Below are positions 52,585 to 61,849 of a stretch of DNA of 64,000 nucleotides, piece by piece. The position numbers and the translations under genes were made by a program. Numbering within the stretch: the stretch's first letter is position 1; the number at the start of each line of letters is the position of its first letter. The stretch is from Thermatribacter velox (GTDB taxonomy: Bacteria; Atribacterota; Atribacteria; Atribacterales; Thermatribacteraceae). The stretch covers positions 1,748,001 to 1,812,000 of the forward strand of contig NZ_CP121689.1 in the NCBI RefSeq assembly GCF_038396615.1, written 5' to 3'. The notes under the pieces are model-generated. The model was not told where the DNA came from. It worked only from the letters and a program-made list of their open reading frames with translations, and did no database searches.

Positions 52585-53482
52585 GATTTCCGCCCCTGTT
52601 TTTAAGGTAAGTAATCATTGCTTTCAGTTTTTCTCCACTAAAAGTGTACACTTTCCCACAAAAGGGACAGCTCACTTCTCCCCATCCTTCTTTACGAAGC
52701 AAATCTTCGAGTTCCTCTTTACCCAGAAGGAGCAAAGCTCGCTCTGCCCGCCACCTGGAACAGTGGCAATGATAACGGAGGTTCTCCTTTCCCGTCAAGC
52801 GATAAGGAAGACCTCGAAAAAGTTCTTCTGCCAGCTCTTCGGGTTCTGCACCTCGATACAATCTTTTGCTTACTTCACCCAAAGAAGCAATATTTTTCTC
52901 AAGAACCGAAATCACTTCCTGAGCTGTCCCCCGAGGAGTATGAATGATAAACCCTCCTGCTCCCAAAACTTCGCCGTTTTTTCCAACGTACACTCCTGCA
53001 CTGCAAGCTGAAGGAAGCTGCTCAGAGAGTGCAAAGTAATAGGCGAGGTCATAGGCTATGCCTCCCTTCTGAACTTCAACACTGCCCACATATGGTTCTC
53101 TCAATCCCAAGTCTTTAACCACCAGAAGTTGTGAACCCACGCCGACTGCATCCTCAACGTTGAGCTTCCCTTCCTCGCGAGGAGGCAGAATAATTTGAGG
53201 ATTGCTCACATACCCCCTAACTTCTCCTTTCCAGTTAGCCTGCACCAGAAGGCCACCTAAAGGCCCCCGACAGCGAATTTGAAGGGTAACCCGCTGATTC
53301 TCTTTAAGCCCTATTCCCATCAGGGAAGCCAAAGTTAACGCTCTACCTAAAGCAGCAGTGGCAATCGGGAAGGTAGCATGCAGTTTCCGCGCTTTATCCA
53401 CCAGAAAAGTGGTGCGAGCAACATATCCCACCACCGCTGTATCCTCAACCATCAGGCGAACTGCATAATCTCTATTTTCCAT
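52565..53482 (-). CDS. hslO: Redox-regulated chaperone Hsp33
   Basis: The 305-residue protein carries the substrate-binding domain and C-terminal zinc switch: CHC in RYHCHCSRWRAERALL near residue 240 and CPFC in EVSCPFCGKVYTF near residue 275. Oxidation of these four cysteines releases zinc and activates the chaperone. Length matches the family. It lies between the 7-TM protein gene and the helicase gene. Confidence 0.95.
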   Translation of the reverse strand: MENRDYAVRLMVEDTAVVGYVARTTFLVDKARKLHATFPIATAALGRALTLASLMGIGLKENQRVTLQIRCRGPLGGLLVQANWKGEVRGYVSNPQIILPPREEGKLNVEDAVGVGSQLLVVKDLGLREPYVGSVEVQKGGIAYDLAYYFALSEQLPSACSAGVYVGKNGEVLGAGGFIIHTPRGTAQEVISVLEKNIASLGEVSKRLYRGAEPEELAEELFRGLPYRLTGKENLRYHCHCSRWRAERALLLLGKEELEDLLRKEGWGEVSCPFCGKVYTFSGEKLKAMITYLKNRGGNHESNQD

Positions 53483-53489
53483 ACCCTAT

Positions 53490-54149
53490 TCACGCCCTTT
53501 CTTCGGCGCTGAACATAACCACAGCCAGTCCCAGAAAAAGAAAAGCCAGAAAAGGTGTACTCCCCCAAAAAAGGTTAAGCCAGTTTCCCCACTCCAAAAC
53601 CAGTAAATAGGCAACCATAAAAAGAGCGCTCGCCAGAAAACTGCTTACAAGAACCACCATTCTTTTCCAGGCCAAGCTCAACACGCTCAGCAACAAAATA
53701 CCCCACAAAAAGAACTCCAAAGGAGCTCTTTCCAGAGGCCTCAAAACATCCACCCAACGCCCCAACCAGACAAGAAGATACACAAGTTGCAAAGAGAGAA
53801 AAAGCACCGTACAAAATCGTCCTAAGGGATAAAAACCACGTCGCAAGACCACCAGAAGACCCAAAGCAACGGCTACCAGAAACTGGAAAACCAGAACTGG
53901 CCAGGGAAAAAGCCGTAGAGTATACCATGTAGACAGCATCTCCTGCAGAGTAATAGTTCTCCCTACAAAACGGCTCCACACATACCCTATCAAAAAGAAA
54001 ACCACCAGAAAAGTACTTACTGCAAAAAGCAACCGTCGTATTCTTCCAAAACAAAATCCCAGCAAAACACCCAGCACCAGACTAAAAACCAGAAGAAACA
54101 AAAACATATTCCGCTCGTACAAAAAAACAACCAGAGAATGTACAGGCAT
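53490..54149 (-). CDS. Seven-helix membrane protein, unknown
   Basis: The 219-residue protein is almost all membrane helix: seven hydrophobic stretches at about residues 15-34, 38-58, 80-101, 110-128, 142-160, 163-183 and 193-212, with short arginine-rich inner loops. I see no catalytic or binding motif and recognise no family. Its neighbours are uridine phosphorylase (12 bases upstream) and hslO (7 bases downstream), all on the minus strand, so it is part of their operon. Confidence 0.7.
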   Translation of the reverse strand: MPVHSLVVFLYERNMFLFLLVFSLVLGVLLGFCFGRIRRLLFAVSTFLVVFFLIGYVWSRFVGRTITLQEMLSTWYTLRLFPWPVLVFQFLVAVALGLLVVLRRGFYPLGRFCTVLFLSLQLVYLLVWLGRWVDVLRPLERAPLEFFLWGILLLSVLSLAWKRMVVLVSSFLASALFMVAYLLVLEWGNWLNLFWGSTPFLAFLFLGLAVVMFSAEERA

Positions 54150-54161
54150 GTCCCTTCCCTC

Positions 54162-54932
54162 TCAATCGGGCCAGCCGGAAAGTGCGTTGACTACTTCCTT
54201 ACCTACCAGGGCCAACTTTAATTCCACTTTCTCCACCAAAGAGGAATCAACTTCTTCAGTGCTATTCCTATTCACCAGGACCCCACATACCGCTCCTGCT
54301 TGAAGACCCAGAACTCTACACATGGTAAAAAGGGTAGCGGTTTCCATTTCATAATTCAAAACACCCAGACGCTTCCATTCCTCAAGGCTACCTTGAAGAG
54401 CACGAATAACATAACCAGAATAAGTATCATAACGTTCCTGACCCGGATAAAAAGTTGCTGAAGAACAGGTAATGCCGGTATGAAAACGATAACCCAGCTT
54501 CAGGCAGGCCTCACGAAGTAGCTTAACCATCCCCCAATTCGCACAGGCAGGATAAGCAAGAGGTGCGTAATGCAGGGAAGCGCCGTCCATACGCACCGCA
54601 CCTTCGCTAATAATCAGTTCTCCAGGAGCAATATGCTCCTGAATAGCCCCACAGGTTCCCAACCGTAAAAAAAACTGCACCCCCAACTGGGCCAGTTCCT
54701 CAACGGCTATGGAAAGAGAAGAACCTCCTATGCCCGAAGAGACAATTAGTGCTGGCTCTCCCTCATCCTGAACCCAGAAACTCCTGAATTCACGATGAAA
54801 GGCCAGCTCTTTCTGCACCCGGAACACAGATGCCAGAACACCACAGCGCCAGGGATCCCCAGGAATAAGAGCTATCCTGGCCCCTGCCAGGTCATTTTTT
54901 TTCAGAGCAAGGTGATACACTCTTTTTTCCAA
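54162..54932 (-). CDS. udp: Uridine phosphorylase
   Basis: The 256-residue enzyme of the PNP/UDP family cleaves uridine to uracil and ribose-1-phosphate. IALIPGDPWRC is the phosphate loop, LIVSSGIGGSSLSIAVEEL and FLRLGTCGAIQ follow, and the late NYEMETATLFTM motif binds ribose. The start is TTG with GAGGG 9 bases upstream. It is divergent from the uridine kinase-like gene, so both may serve pyrimidine salvage. Another nucleoside specificity in the family is possible. Confidence 0.9.
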   Translation of the reverse strand: MEKRVYHLALKKNDLAGARIALIPGDPWRCGVLASVFRVQKELAFHREFRSFWVQDEGEPALIVSSGIGGSSLSIAVEELAQLGVQFFLRLGTCGAIQEHIAPGELIISEGAVRMDGASLHYAPLAYPACANWGMVKLLREACLKLGYRFHTGITCSSATFYPGQERYDTYSGYVIRALQGSLEEWKRLGVLNYEMETATLFTMCRVLGLQAGAVCGVLVNRNSTEEVDSSLVEKVELKLALVGKEVVNALSGWPD

Positions 54933-54996
54933 AAGACTTCACCCTCTACCGTTTTTGTTTTAAAATAATGCCAACACGAAAAAAGAGGAATACCAA

Positions 54997-56652
54997 ATGG
55001 TCAACGAAACTTTAAAATCCCGGGTTCTGGTTGTCAACGAAAACCAGTATTTCACGTTTCCCACTGGAACAACGCTTCTCAAGATTACTCAGAATCTTTA
55101 TCCTGAAACATTTTACCAGATAATGTCAGCCCAGCTCGATGGACAGCTGGTTGATTTACACACCACAATCGACAAAGAAGAGTGTAAGGTAGAGTTTTTT
55201 TCTTTTGCACATCCTGAAGGAAAAAGAACCTACACCCGAAGTCTGCTCTTTCTTCTGGGCTGGGCTACCAAAGAAGTTTTTCCGGATGCCCGTCTAAAGG
55301 TCCTCCATTCCATCGGAGATGGGCTTTTCTGTAAGATAGAGAGAGAAAGCAAGACCCTGACTGCGCAGGAAATGGCACTCATCGAGCAAAAAATGCGGCA
55401 AAAAATCTCTGAGAACCGCCCCTTCAAAAAGGAAATAATGAGCTGGGAACAGGCCTTCCAAACCTACAGTGCCCAGAAACGAGAAGACCTTACTCTGCTT
55501 TTCAAATACTGGCGCATAGAAACCGTACCTACCTATTGCCTTGAAAATTATCGGGACTACTATTATGGACCCCTGTGCCCTTCCACAGGATACCTGAAAA
55601 GCTTTGGTTTCGTGTTGATACCACCCGGCTTTATTATTCAGTTGCCCACATCTTCCAACCTGGATACCTTGCCTCCTTACCTTTTTCGACCCAAACTTTT
55701 CCAGATCTTTCAAGAATCAGCGCAATGGGCGGAGATTGTCCAGATAGAAAACGTGGGTGAGTTAAATCAGGCCATAGTCCAGGGCAAAGGTAAAGAAATT
55801 GTTTCCATCTCGGAAGCACTCCATGAGAAAAAAATAGCCCAAATTGCAGATTTTATAACTCAGCGCCGGGGGGCTCTCAAGCTGGTACTCATAGCTGGGC
55901 CTTCCTCTTCTGGAAAAACAACTTTTGCCCGCAGACTATACACTCAGCTCAGGGTCAACGGCTGGAATCCTATTACCATCTCTCTCGATGACTATTTTCG
56001 TTCTCACCAAGAGTTCAAACACAAAAAACTTGCAGACTGGGAACGCCCCGAAGCCCTGGACCTTGAACTCTTTAAAAACCAGATTGCAGCTCTAATTGAA
56101 GGTCAGGAAGTGGAAATACCTCGCTACAATTTCATAACTGGAAGCCGAGAACGAACCGGCCAGAAAACCAAGCTGGAGCCCGAAGGCATAATTGTGGTGG
56201 AAGGCCTGCACGCTCTAAATCCCCTGCTCAGTCAGGAAATACCTGAAGAGCAGAAATTCAAAATATACGTAAGTGCCATAACCCAGATTAACCTTGACGA
56301 CCACAACCGCATCTCCACCACCGACTGTCGCCTGGTACGAAGGCTGGTCCGTGACAATCAGTTTAGAAACAGTAGCGCTCAGGAAGTATTCAAAATGTGG
56401 CCTGCGGTCCGCAGGGGCGAAGAAGAATTCATCTTTCCTTTTCAGGAAGATGCCGATTTGATGTTTAACTCCTCGCTTATATACGAGCTGAGCATCCTGC
56501 GAACCTTTGCAGAACGCCTGCTGCGAGGTATTACTCCTGAAGAGGAAGAATACATCGAAGCCTACCGGCTATATAGCTTTCTTAATCACTTTATACCCCT
56601 TAGCCCCTCACTGGTTCCTTCCAATTCCATATTGCGGGAATTCATTGGTTAA
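54997..56652 (+). CDS. TGS-domain uridine kinase-like protein
   Basis: The 551-residue protein starts with a TGS domain (about 9-70), continues with a region resembling the threonyl-tRNA synthetase editing-type N-domain (about 75-235), and ends with a uridine kinase-like P-loop domain: GPSSSGKT at 301-308, ISLDDYFRSHQEF, and EGIIVVEGLHALNP. The same fusion exists in Thermotoga and many anaerobes (Udk2-type). Whether it phosphorylates uridine is unproven; the TGS part suggests nucleotide or RNA sensing. AGAGGA lies 7 bases before the ATG. It overlaps the convergent beta-CASP gene by four bases. Confidence 0.88.
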   Translation: MVNETLKSRVLVVNENQYFTFPTGTTLLKITQNLYPETFYQIMSAQLDGQLVDLHTTIDKEECKVEFFSFAHPEGKRTYTRSLLFLLGWATKEVFPDARLKVLHSIGDGLFCKIERESKTLTAQEMALIEQKMRQKISENRPFKKEIMSWEQAFQTYSAQKREDLTLLFKYWRIETVPTYCLENYRDYYYGPLCPSTGYLKSFGFVLIPPGFIIQLPTSSNLDTLPPYLFRPKLFQIFQESAQWAEIVQIENVGELNQAIVQGKGKEIVSISEALHEKKIAQIADFITQRRGALKLVLIAGPSSSGKTTFARRLYTQLRVNGWNPITISLDDYFRSHQEFKHKKLADWERPEALDLELFKNQIAALIEGQEVEIPRYNFITGSRERTGQKTKLEPEGIIVVEGLHALNPLLSQEIPEEQKFKIYVSAITQINLDDHNRISTTDCRLVRRLVRDNQFRNSSAQEVFKMWPAVRRGEEEFIFPFQEDADLMFNSSLIYELSILRTFAERLLRGITPEEEEYIEAYRLYSFLNHFIPLSPSLVPSNSILREFIG

Positions 56653-58199
56653 AGAGCTTTGTTTTTTCGACGTGTGGCTTCCCGCAAGAGAAGATAGGCA
56701 GAGCGCACCAGGGCTTCCGTATCCTGATCCAGGTCAGCAATTTCTTCTTGGAGCTTGGTAACCTCTTCCATTATTCCTTCAAGAAAGCGCTGAGAAACAG
56801 AAACGGTTTTTTCAGAAGGTACAGCCACTGTTTCTCTGGCTACCAGGTCGAAACGTTCACCAAAATGAGGCACCAGGGTTTCTCTACCCTTTTCGCGCAG
56901 CAAAAGGGCAAATTGTTCAGCAACACTCTCTTCACCATGGACCACTACAAAGAGAGGCTGATTTTTAAAATAGTCTGTCCAACGCAAAAGGTCCTTTTGG
57001 TCAGCATGCGCTGAGAAACCATTGATGGTGTAAACCTTTGCTCGAACCGCAACCTCCTCACCCAGGATTCTGACCAGCCTGGCACCGTCCACAATCCTTC
57101 TTCCCAGAGTACCCTGAGCCTGGTATCCAACAAAAATCAAACTGGTGTTTTCTCTCCACAGAGCATGTTTGAGATGGTGCACAATACGTCCCCCATTGCA
57201 CATACCACTTCCCGCAATCACCAGAGCCCGGTCAATATCGTTTATGCTTTTCGAGTCTTCAGGCGTACTCACATATTTTAAGCCAGAAAGATGAAAAGGG
57301 TTACGACCCTGCAAAACATAGCGTTCAATCTCCCCGGAGAGCAAAGAGAGGTACTTCTCATACAATCGCGTCGCTTTCTCACCCATGGGACTATCAAAAT
57401 AACAGGGAAGGTCCAAAAGGCCCTGGTCTTTCAGGAGAGACAACTCATAAACAATGCGCTGTGCTCTGTCCACCACAAAAGAGGGAATGAGAACCTTCCC
57501 TCCTCCACTCTGGGCACTCAAGACAGCCTCCTTGAACTCAGATCGGGTATCTTCCAAAGAACGATGCCTGCGATTTCCGTAAGTAGACTCCACAATCACA
57601 TAATCGGCTTCTTCAATCACCGGAGGGGAACCCTCCATAACGTTATCAAAGGGTCCCAGATCACCAGAAAAAACCAGCTTAATTCCAGAACACCACAATT
57701 CTACCAGCGCTGCACCCAGGATATGAGCCGCGTTCCTTAAAACAAACTCCGTTTCTCCATGGCGCATCAGCTGGTCATAACCCACCGGCTCGCACAGGGA
57801 AAGGGCTTCTCGCACCTCCTGTTCCCCAAAAAGAGGCTCCACCAGCTCCTGACCAGCGCGTTTCCTTTTGCGGTTTAAGCGGTCAGCTTCTTCCTGCATC
57901 AGTTTTACCGTGTCCAACCATAAAATCTCACAGAGCTCTATGGTGGGAGCAGTAGCATAGATTTTTCCCCGAAAACCTTCCTTGACAAGAAGCGGTATCC
58001 TTCCTGAATGATCCAGGTGAGCATGGGTTAAAATGACGAAATCCAGACTCTGGGCCGGAAAAGGCAGGGGTTGCTCATTACGGTGTTCACCTCGGCCCTG
58101 AAACATACCACAGTCCACCAGAAAACGTTGCTTCTCACCCTCCAGAAAATAACAGGAACCAGTAACCTCCCGAGCCGCTCCCCAAAAAGAAATCTGCAA
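56649..58199 (-). CDS. Beta-CASP metallo-beta-lactamase RNase-like protein
   Basis: The 516-residue protein has the MBL zinc motif THAHLDHSGRIP near residue 57, further ligands in AAHILGAALVEL and FSGDLG, a beta-CASP cap, and a C-terminal GFSAHADQKDLL with the late histidine motif, followed by a VVHGEESVAEQFALLLR segment. Such CPSF-like proteins (YSH1/TTHA0252 type) are RNA endo- or exonucleases. TTG at 58199 is chosen because GGGAGGTG lies 6 bases upstream; the GTG at 58208 is inside that motif. It lies 21 bases after the DUF4380-like gene. Confidence 0.88.
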   Translation of the reverse strand: MQISFWGAAREVTGSCYFLEGEKQRFLVDCGMFQGRGEHRNEQPLPFPAQSLDFVILTHAHLDHSGRIPLLVKEGFRGKIYATAPTIELCEILWLDTVKLMQEEADRLNRKRKRAGQELVEPLFGEQEVREALSLCEPVGYDQLMRHGETEFVLRNAAHILGAALVELWCSGIKLVFSGDLGPFDNVMEGSPPVIEEADYVIVESTYGNRRHRSLEDTRSEFKEAVLSAQSGGGKVLIPSFVVDRAQRIVYELSLLKDQGLLDLPCYFDSPMGEKATRLYEKYLSLLSGEIERYVLQGRNPFHLSGLKYVSTPEDSKSINDIDRALVIAGSGMCNGGRIVHHLKHALWRENTSLIFVGYQAQGTLGRRIVDGARLVRILGEEVAVRAKVYTINGFSAHADQKDLLRWTDYFKNQPLFVVVHGEESVAEQFALLLREKGRETLVPHFGERFDLVARETVAVPSEKTVSVSQRFLEGIMEEVTKLQEEIADLDQDTEALVRSAYLLLREATRRKNKAL

Positions 58200-58219
58200 A
58201 GAGAACACCTCCCTGTATT

Positions 58220-59149
58220 TCAGGCTTTAATTTTTTTCCGGGCTCGGTTTACAAGTGGAAGCAAAGTCGCATCGATAAAAGAATCGTCGTCCTGGAAAGG
58301 TTCTTCTACCTTAAAAAGAAACCAATGTTCTATATGTTCTACCGCCTCTCCAGGGGAAACTCTGCAGAGCGGGCTCAGGGTCTCCAGTTCCAGAAAGTCA
58401 CCATTGGTAAACACCTCTACCGTGGAACCGAAATCAGGATACTTCATCCCCTCCTGGTAAGAAAAAAGCTTTAAAAAAACAAAATTCTCCACCCAGTACG
58501 CTGCCCATCCCTGAGTATTGCCAAATCCAGCTTTGTTAGGTGAAGCAATCTGCGGATCCTGCTTGAGAGTGACGTACTTTTGCCCCCACCTGAAGCGGGA
58601 ATCACTCATATCAGTGTAACCCCAGAGGACCACCGGCCTTACCGGGGTAAGCAATTCCTGGTGAGAGATAAAAGGTTCTTGGGGCACAATAGCAAATCCA
58701 CCAGGGCACATTACACTGAGCGCCCAGGCTGCAAATTCAATTTCCCATAAACCACGGTTAAAGATTTGGTGAGTTACCTTAACATGGTTTTCCTCTTCAT
58801 CCATCTCCAGGATTATTCTCTTTTCAAGGTGAGTAGTCTTTTCCTCGGGTTGCGCCAGAACCAGCAAATTCTCTTCTCCTGAAACATTTACTGGTTGATT
58901 ATCAGGATAATAGGTGCGAGGCTTGGCTTCCGGGGCATGCCAGAGGCGATGTCCTCCATAAAGCCGCCACTCTTCACCCCCTTTTTTGCCCAAATCAGCC
59001 GCTATCTCTCCAAAAACATTTTTTTCTCCTCGAAATCCAAAACGGATGATGCGGGGACCAACCTCCTGGGTTGCCACAAGCTCTATATGCTGATTACTCA
59101 ACCGCACACACTGTTCCCATCCAGCATAGCTTACCTTTTCAAAAGCCAT
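58220..59149 (-). CDS. DUF4380-like / galactose mutarotase-fold protein
   Basis: The 309-residue protein appears all-beta, with VATQEVGPRIIRFGFRGEKNVFGEI near the start, GGHRLWHAPEAKPRTYYPDNQP, VTHQIFNRGLWEIEFAAWALSVM and WAAYWVENFVFLKLF (all cited in part). This pattern matches DUF4380 proteins, which have an aldose 1-epimerase-type super-sandwich fold. It lies between galU and the beta-CASP gene. A sugar-binding or epimerase role is plausible, given galU next door, but no catalytic residue can be assigned by eye. Confidence 0.65.
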   Translation of the reverse strand: MAFEKVSYAGWEQCVRLSNQHIELVATQEVGPRIIRFGFRGEKNVFGEIAADLGKKGGEEWRLYGGHRLWHAPEAKPRTYYPDNQPVNVSGEENLLVLAQPEEKTTHLEKRIILEMDEEENHVKVTHQIFNRGLWEIEFAAWALSVMCPGGFAIVPQEPFISHQELLTPVRPVVLWGYTDMSDSRFRWGQKYVTLKQDPQIASPNKAGFGNTQGWAAYWVENFVFLKLFSYQEGMKYPDFGSTVEVFTNGDFLELETLSPLCRVSPGEAVEHIEHWFLFKVEEPFQDDDSFIDATLLPLVNRARKKIKA

Positions 59150-59155
59150 ACCCTA

Positions 59156-60058
59156 TCAACCTCCTTCTTGCAAATCACTCAAAAATGCCTTTAAAAATTT
59201 GAACAAATCTGGTGCCAGTTCCTGCCTTTTTAAGGCAAGAGCAATATTGGCTTTAAGATACCCGAGTTTACTCCCCACTTCAAAATGCTCCCCCCGAAAG
59301 CGCAAAGCCCAAATTTCTTCCTCCTCAAGAAGCCTTTCAAGAGCATCCGTCAATTGGACTTCGCCTCCTTTGCCGGGAGGCGTATCTTTCAAAATCGCAA
59401 AAATTGAAGGTGGAAGAAGATATCTTCCCACAATGGCCAGATTGGAAGGAGCGCATTTCGGGTCAGGCTTTTCAACCAGACCCCGCACTCTAAAAACCTC
59501 AGCAGTTACTTCCTCCGCCTCAACTATGCCCCAGGAAGAAACTTCTTCCGTTGCTACTTCCCGCACCGCAATCACTGCACCCCCTCGCTCTCTATAAACC
59601 TCCATGAGTTGGGCCAAACAAGGCGTTTCTGCACTGATTAAGTCATCAGCAAGCAAAACTGCAAAAGGCTCATCTCCTACAAAGTGCTCTGCACAAAGCA
59701 CTGCATCGCCTAACCCCCGAGGCAATTTCTGACGGACGTAAAAGATCCGTGCATATTCAGCCACTTCCCGCACCAGCTCCAGAGACTCCCAATCTCCCCT
59801 CTCAGCCAGCTTCTGTTCAAGTTCGACTGCATAGTCAAAATAATCCTCAAGCGCTCTTTTCCCTCGTCCAGTTACAAAGAGCAAGCTCTCAATCCCCGAA
59901 CGCAGAGCCTCTTCCACCACGTAGTGCACTGCTGGCTTATCCACTATGGGGAGCATCTCCTTGGGTTGCGCTTTGGTAGCTGGAAGCAAGCGGGTTCCCA
60001 GGCCAGCAACTGGAATCACAGCTTTTTTAATGGACCGCTTGGTTATTCCTTGTGGCAA
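59156..60058 (-). CDS. galU: UTP--glucose-1-phosphate uridylyltransferase
   Basis: The 300-residue enzyme makes UDP-glucose for exopolysaccharide, glycolipid or core sugar synthesis. KKAVIPVAGLGTRLLPATKA holds the nucleotide loop; LPIVDKPAVHYVVEEAL, FAVLLADDLI, IVGRYLLPPSIF and EHFEVGSKLGYLKANIALAL follow. TTG at 60058 is favoured because GGAGGG lies 7 bases upstream; the ATG at 60073 precedes that site. It overlaps the end of the DUF5317 gene by about 30 bases. Confidence 0.94.
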   Translation of the reverse strand: MPQGITKRSIKKAVIPVAGLGTRLLPATKAQPKEMLPIVDKPAVHYVVEEALRSGIESLLFVTGRGKRALEDYFDYAVELEQKLAERGDWESLELVREVAEYARIFYVRQKLPRGLGDAVLCAEHFVGDEPFAVLLADDLISAETPCLAQLMEVYRERGGAVIAVREVATEEVSSWGIVEAEEVTAEVFRVRGLVEKPDPKCAPSNLAIVGRYLLPPSIFAILKDTPPGKGGEVQLTDALERLLEEEEIWALRFRGEHFEVGSKLGYLKANIALALKRQELAPDLFKFLKAFLSDLQEGG

Positions 60059-60596
60059 AAGTGGTCCCTCCATATTTCATAAAATGCACCATAAAGATCA
60101 GAACACCCACCCCCAGAAGATAATCACCCACACTTACCACAAAAAACTTTCTAAAAAGAAGCGAGAAATAAGGCAGGACATCACCCAGAAAAAAAAGCCT
60201 TCCTGAACTGCTCAGGGCAACATATTCAGCAAATGCTCCCTGCCGCAAGCGCTCCACCAGAGAAAAAAGCCCCAGTCGCAGGGCCATATCCGTCCAGACG
60301 GGCATCCTTCCTTGATTAAAAAGCATTACCAAACAATTCAAAAGGGCACCCAGCGAGATAAGCTTAAATCCCCGCACTCTGAAACCTGAAAGAGAAGCCC
60401 CAAAAACCAAAAACATTCCAATCATTCCCAACCACCGCGACCAGGTAAAAGGAACCCAGAAGCTTGAAAAACGGATCAGAAAGCCGCCAACTATAACCCA
60501 GAAAGCAGGAATCCGAGCCTCGGCAAGCCTCCAGAGACTCCCTCTCCTCAACCAGCCCACCAGAATACCCAGCAGAAGAAAATCGGCAAGCATCAT
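60027..60596 (-). CDS. DUF5317-family membrane protein
   Basis: The 189-residue protein has about five membrane helices, an N-terminal helix (DFLLLGILVGWLRRGSLWRLA), a conserved NCLVMLFNQGRMPVWTD motif, and a closing helix before the MKYGG end. The NxGxMP-like motif is what I associate with DUF5317, common in Clostridia and often linked to HD-GYP genes. Function unknown. It overlaps the HD-GYP gene stop by four bases and galU by about 30 bases. Confidence 0.75.
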   Translation of the reverse strand: MMLADFLLLGILVGWLRRGSLWRLAEARIPAFWVIVGGFLIRFSSFWVPFTWSRWLGMIGMFLVFGASLSGFRVRGFKLISLGALLNCLVMLFNQGRMPVWTDMALRLGLFSLVERLRQGAFAEYVALSSSGRLFFLGDVLPYFSLLFRKFFVVSVGDYLLGVGVLIFMVHFMKYGGTTFATRNNQAVH

Positions 60597-61849
60597 CGTT
60601 GGTCCTTCCCTTCTCCCCTCACAATGGCCTCGAGAACTTCCAGAATCACCTGGTCATAACGCCCCCGCTCATCATTTTTCATAATTTGCAACGCTTCCTG
60701 AACTGCAAAAGCCCGACGATAAGGGCGGTCCGAAGTAAGAGCATCAAAGGCATCGGCCACAGCAAGAATTCTTGCCTCAAGAGAAAGTTGGTCAGCCCGT
60801 TTGCCATCAGGATAACCGCTTCCATCGCAGCGCTCATGGTGAGAGCGTATGATTTCAGCAACCTCCCGCAAAAAATCCACGTTGGCCACAATTTCATACC
60901 CTACCAGGGGGTGGGTCTTAATAACCTCATACTCTGAAGTGGTAAGCTTTTGAGGCTTCAGCAAAATAGCATCTTTGATACCAATCTTTCCCACATCATG
61001 AAGAAGTGCAGCGTACTCCAGCATCTCCAAACGCCGGTCGGGTAATTTGAACCTACTGGCAATTTTAAGCGCAACCTGAGCTACCCGCAGAGAATGACCC
61101 TGGGTATAGGGGTCTTTGGCATCCAGAGCTGCAGTAAGCGCTCGCAAAAGCTCAAGATGCGTCTTCTTGGTTTCCACATAGAGCTTGAAAGAGTAACGGG
61201 CCACAAGAAGTGGAAAAAAGAAAAGGAGAATTCCTGCATACCCCACTGTGGAGTGAATAAGATAGAGAAGCACTGAAAGTGGAAACAAAGCAAAGTACTG
61301 AACCAGAATTCCGTTTATGTCTTGCTTCCATAAAGAACGCAGGGGCACCCCTTCGCTCAAAGAGATAACCCCCATCACCAAAAAGGCGTTGACTGCAAAA
61401 AAGGTCAAAACGGAAAGTACTATCGCTATATAAAGCTGAACGCTGGTCCAAGCAAAAGCATACCCTCCCAAAAGCTCAAAGACTCGGCCCGAAAAATAAG
61501 CAGAGAGCGCATATTGGGAGCCGTTAAAGAGCGCCTTGCGCAATCCAAACTTTGCAGTACCCAAAAACATGCCGCCAAAAGCAACCAAAGCAGCCACAAA
61601 AGGGGAAGAAAGCAGCATAACTCCATACACAATGGCAAAGCTCACCGATATTGCAGCCCGGTTGGGAAGAGGCACGGGCAAAAGCTCGGCAATCAAAGTG
61701 AGTGCCAAAAAAAAGAACAAAAAGAAGAAATTGGCAGAGGAAAGTTTGAAATTCCAAAGTGCCCAACCACAAATCAAAATTCCAGCAAGCGCTACTGCTA
61801 CTATATACAAATTGAGGAATGCTTCTTTTCTCACGTTCACTTCCCACAT
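60593..61849 (-). CDS. Membrane-anchored HD-GYP domain phosphodiesterase
   Basis: The 418-residue protein has about eight N-terminal helices (residues 12-225), a short linker (KLYVETKKTHLELLRALTAAL) and an HD-GYP domain: GHSLRVAQVALKIA, LLHDVGKIGIKD (HD metal pair), HPLVGYEIV, and HHERCDGSGYPDG with the GYP motif. HD-GYP proteins hydrolyse cyclic di-GMP or related dinucleotides. The membrane part resembles a sensory region without an extracytoplasmic domain. No GGDEF gene is in the window. It is followed by DUF5317 and galU genes. Confidence 0.9.
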   Translation of the reverse strand: MWEVNVRKEAFLNLYIVAVALAGILICGWALWNFKLSSANFFFLFFFLALTLIAELLPVPLPNRAAISVSFAIVYGVMLLSSPFVAALVAFGGMFLGTAKFGLRKALFNGSQYALSAYFSGRVFELLGGYAFAWTSVQLYIAIVLSVLTFFAVNAFLVMGVISLSEGVPLRSLWKQDINGILVQYFALFPLSVLLYLIHSTVGYAGILLFFFPLLVARYSFKLYVETKKTHLELLRALTAALDAKDPYTQGHSLRVAQVALKIASRFKLPDRRLEMLEYAALLHDVGKIGIKDAILLKPQKLTTSEYEVIKTHPLVGYEIVANVDFLREVAEIIRSHHERCDGSGYPDGKRADQLSLEARILAVADAFDALTSDRPYRRAFAVQEALQIMKNDERGRYDQVILEVLEAIVRGEGKDQR

